Assembly (NCBI GenBank): GCA_000827265.1
Contig: KN834816.1
Coordinates: forward strand, 1 to 20,953
Length of the DNA: 20,953 nucleotides
Direction of reading: 5' to 3'
Origin: Collybiopsis luxurians FD-317 M1
Taxonomy: Eukaryota > Basidiomycota > Agaricomycetes > Agaricales > Omphalotaceae
Under the pieces are notes generated by a model. It saw nothing but the letters and a program-made list of their open reading frames with translations. It had not been told where the DNA came from and searched no databases. Below are positions 18,358 to 20,953 of this stretch, in pieces; the first letter of the stretch is position 1; the number at the start of each line of letters is the position of its first letter. Position numbers and translations under genes: made by a program.

Positions 18358-19435
18358 ATGGCGACTCGCGTCAATAGCCAATTTATCTCTCTTTTTTTCT
18401 GCTTCCTTTTCGCCATCTTAGTCATATCTAACGTCGATGCATCTCCAATCGCTACCGAAGACAAGCCGGCTTACTCTGACGGCTTCGACAGCCCGAGATG
18501 GAAAGAATTTCTCAAGAAGTTCGAACTCCATCCAGGAGAGATGTATTTCGCTTGGAGAGCAGTAGATAGCGTACGTCTTATTGGAATTTGGTGGCTTGAT
18601 TTCACTCAGTGGAATGTGGTCTGACTTTCTTCGACATCCACAGGCCAAGGCCGCAGAGTATGAAAAGGCTGGATCGGTCACAGCGCTTTCTGCTTCCTCT
18701 ACATCGCTCGGCCGGGGCGCATATGGTGCCCCATTTGGGGCAAGATATCCGGGAGGTGGTGGTCGCGAGTAAGTCGACCGTTATTCGTGTACATCGATGT
18801 ATCTAACTATACCGTCTAGCCGAACTGCGTTGGTGAGTCGTCATTCTGTAGTTTACCGCCTAGTCGATATAGTTCCTCTTAATTGGCAATAAAGAGAAGA
18901 TCCTTCAAACTCCCAAGATAAATAACGCTACTCTCGGATTCTTGCCTCGCTAACATCCAAGTTGAAACGAAAGCTGTACATTCCCCGCGCCGATACGGAA
19001 AAGATGGAGAAGTGGAAACCTCAAGCTCTTATAGAACATATCACCAAGGAAGGCATGGATCCCAAAAACACGATCCTGTATGGCGATCACTGGTGGTTTT
19101 ACGGAGCGTACCAAGTTCTTCTGCCCCCTCACTATCTCCTCAAGTCGGATTTGAATCCCACAAACTCTCACGGAGAAAATAGCCTTGGGCTCCGTCTTGT
19201 TCGAGTTTCTGTCTGCGAGTAGAGATGTATCGATTTCAGCCGGAAGTAATCTTAATGGCCATGGACAGCCGATATTCCTTCGCGCATTGGTCAATATGAG
19301 GAATCGCGCTTGTCAGTTTGTAAGTGGGATCTCTTGAAAATCGAGGATTGGCCCGAGAACGTGAAGCTGTCGACTAAAGAAGGAAGGGAGGCGATATTAA
19401 AGAAGGGCTGGATGAGAGAAGGTGCCGTATGGTGA
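18358..19435 (+). CDS. Small secreted protein paralogue with non-canonical splice sites (gene D)
   Basis: The exon plan copies gene C: 18358-18570, 18644-18768, 18820-18832 (13 bases), 18873-18917, 18974-19214 and 19269-19435. The start is aligned to gene C; another in-frame ATG lies 12 bases upstream at 18346. Features shared with gene C are the signal peptide (FISLFFCFLFAILVISNVDA), HPGEMYFAWRAV, AYGAPFGARYPGGGGR and GDHWWFYGAYQVLLPPHYLL. Two donors are abnormal. After 18917 the intron would start with AT rather than GT, and after 19214 it starts with GC (GCGAGT, an accepted minor donor). Exon 4 is 45 bases in phase 0, so skipping it keeps the frame and gives 252 residues instead of 267. 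Reading through the AT site meets a TAA at once. It may therefore be a working exon-4-less variant or an early pseudogene. Every coding exon is otherwise open. Confidence 0.7.
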
Positions 19436-19699
19436 TACTTGAGGCTTGAAGTAATATCGTTGGTACCGGTAAAATGCCCTTAAACTTGTTGCGCGATAGA
19501 GACCATTGCGACGCTATCGATGTACTTAGTATGTCAGCGGAAGAACACTAGTACTGAACAGAATTCTGTCAAAGGAGTGGCGAAGTTATCGGATTTAAAC
19601 ATACCAAGCGATTGCATGGAATGGGTATTGAGATGGATTGCTTGTTATTCTCCCAACGTGAATCTTGACCGAATACAATTGACCATACATACATGTATA

Positions 19700-20253
19700 T
19701 TTCCTGACAGTCTGCAAAAGAAAAAAAAAAATCCTTCAAGCTCAGAGCGTGAGTTCTGCTTGTATTTTTTTTTTTTCACTTCGTTGAGAGAAAAAACTAT
19801 ATATTCCATACGCTAACCTGAACAAGAGACGTGGCCCGCGAAAGTTCTTGAAGAGCATATCATCAGCAAGGGCATGCATTCCGCTAAAACGATTTTGTTT
19901 GGCGACCATTGCTACTATTACGGAGCCTATCAGATTCTTTTACCTCCTCGGTATCTTGTCACATCAAACTTGAAACTCGATAATGCCCACCGGGCAAATG
20001 AGCTTGGGATTTGCCTTGTGTGTGTTCATACTAGTAAACAGAAATTTCCAACTTACGGCTGCCACTGACGCTCCTGACTGAGGATATCCCTAAGCATCTG
20101 AGCTACATGGGAAAGCTAGGCTTGCTCGTAGCTGAAAGGGAGCTCGGGAAGATTGAATACTGGCCTGAGATTGTTAATTTGTTGACCAACGGGAGAACAG
20201 AAAAAGTCGGGTTCTCCAAGTGTAAATTCATCGGTAGAATGTTTATTGCATAA
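19700..20253 (+). pseudogene. 5'-truncated, diverged third copy of the secreted-protein gene
   Basis: It starts with a corrupted exon 4 (LQKKKKNPSSS, with an A-run, then GTGAGT at about 19749). LYIPYANL at 19797-19820 marks exon 5, but a one-base shift precedes EEHIISKGMHSAKTILFGDH. It continues YYYGAYQILLPPRYL and NAHRANELGICLV to a GTAAAC donor near 20035. The last exon begins EDIP after an AG at about 20080 and ends in a stop at 20251-20253. The first three exons and the signal peptide are missing. The conserved WWFYGAYQ is CYYYGAYQ. Its 3' end overlaps the end of the opposite Cgi121 gene by 11 bases. Confidence 0.75.
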
Positions 20254-20953
20254 CGCTCTTCATAGCGACAGAACTAATTGCCACCTTATCAATGAATGCT
20301 TGTATAGCGCTCTGGTCTGACCCTCCGTTTTCCTTTTCTTTAACTTCCTTATCCAGCTTGTGGTACTGGGATACGCGATCGATACGTGGTGAGAGGGACG
20401 AAAAGTTGACGAAGGTTAAGTATATTGAACGTACCTTTTTTACTCTATCCCAATCTGTCAAGGTGTTCAACTCGCTGAACGGTACCACCGTACCGTCGAC
20501 AGCTTTTCTCATCTTCGACTCCACCTCCAAACTTGGCGAAGCATTCGTTATATGTACCACCAAAAGGGATTTACTTGATTCTGACACGCCAAATCGACGA
20601 ATTGCTTCGGTGATCTGACTATCGGGTGAATCGAAGAACACTTGAATTATGAAGTTAACCTACATTGTTCGTCGGATTCAGCGCGAAAAGGATTTCTGAA
20701 TGGATAGTCTTGGTCCTCAATGACCCTTGAGATTCAGCGATGATAGCTTGATGGATAGCAGTTTCCAAATGTAATCTGCTGGTTACCTGCAAGGGCCACT
20801 TGGTTCTTGCTACCTAGTTTGCGCGCATATAGACGTACCAGAGTCGGCTCGATGAAAGCAAAATCAACTGCACTCCCGTTCCTCGTCACCCTCAGGACCT
20901 GACATGGTAGCCGCAGCTACGATACGCTGCTTAATATTGCCTGGACTCGCGTA
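20243..20953 (-). CDS. CGI121: Cgi121-like KEOPS/EKC complex subunit (partial at the right edge, with a frameshift)
   Basis: Minus-strand exons are 20953-20839 (running off the edge), 20786-20664, 20614-20435 and 20365-20243. The introns are 52, 49 and 69 bases with GT..AG ends. The product reads TSRLHLETAIHQAIIAESQ, then KTIHSEILFALNPTNN joined to ITEAIRRFGVSESSKSLLVV, and later LTDWDRVKK joined to YHKLDKEV, ending AISSVAMKSVMQ. This is the Cgi121/TPRKB pattern. The protein binds the Bud32 kinase in KEOPS, which makes the t6A base at position 37 of ANN-decoding tRNAs and also affects telomeres. In the edge exon, SGPEGDEERE and AVDFAFIEPTL lie in different frames; one extra base near 20872 explains this. 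The N-terminus lies outside the window. Confidence 0.85.

Noticed and set aside
18114..18464. Minus-strand 116-residue frame over the start of gene D
   Set aside because: It is the reverse of the signal-peptide exon and leader; the plus strand is supported by a paralogue and splice sites.
1..20953. CRISPR arrays, prokaryotic operons or phage genes
   Set aside because: No regularly spaced repeats were seen, genes are spliced, and the recognised families are fungal.

Overview
The window looks like nuclear DNA of a basidiomycete fungus of the Agaricomycetes. The evidence is many introns of about 50-70 bp with GT..AG ends, two DUF6535 membrane proteins with ankyrin tails (a family expanded in mushroom-forming fungi), a Cgi121 gene whose sequence resembles basidiomycete homologues, and dense gene relics. 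All identifications are read from sequence by eye; no database search was run.

Layout. (1) About 370-5690 and 9400-15550 are two diverged direct copies of one composite block. In order it holds a dead 5' end of a small secreted-protein gene, a scrap of a J-domain gene, an intact four-exon DUF6535-ankyrin gene (931-3569 and 10119-12642), a shared 3' flank, an unidentified conserved block, and decayed minus-strand J-domain (DnaJ-like) exons. The second copy carries an extra stretch of about 1.1 kb after its gene. (2) Between the copies, about 6640-8811 is a dead gene for a cytochrome b5-acyl-CoA dehydrogenase fusion, still recognisable exon by exon. (3) From 16.4 to 20.25 kb there is a tandem family of unrecognised secreted, Trp-rich, Cys-free proteins: one intact six-exon gene (16563-17695), one complete but splice-compromised gene (18358-19435), and a 5'-truncated relic (about 19700-20253). 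The two dead 5' ends in the duplicated blocks belong to the same family, giving five traces. (4) The right edge (20243-20953, minus strand) is most of a Cgi121 (KEOPS tRNA-modification) gene, with an apparent one-base frameshift near 20872.

How it fits together. The region resembles a fast-evolving accessory segment next to a housekeeping gene. The DUF6535 proteins have four predicted membrane helices, a long linker and a C-terminal ankyrin array. Between the two paralogues the membrane half is nearly frozen (about 93% identical by eye) while the ankyrin half has diverged (about 67%), the pattern expected of a fixed membrane output module with a changing recognition module. Whether these proteins act in self/non-self recognition or defence is inference. 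They are the best candidate here for an undescribed system. Their present promoters lie on or just beyond dead pieces of the secreted-protein and J-domain genes.
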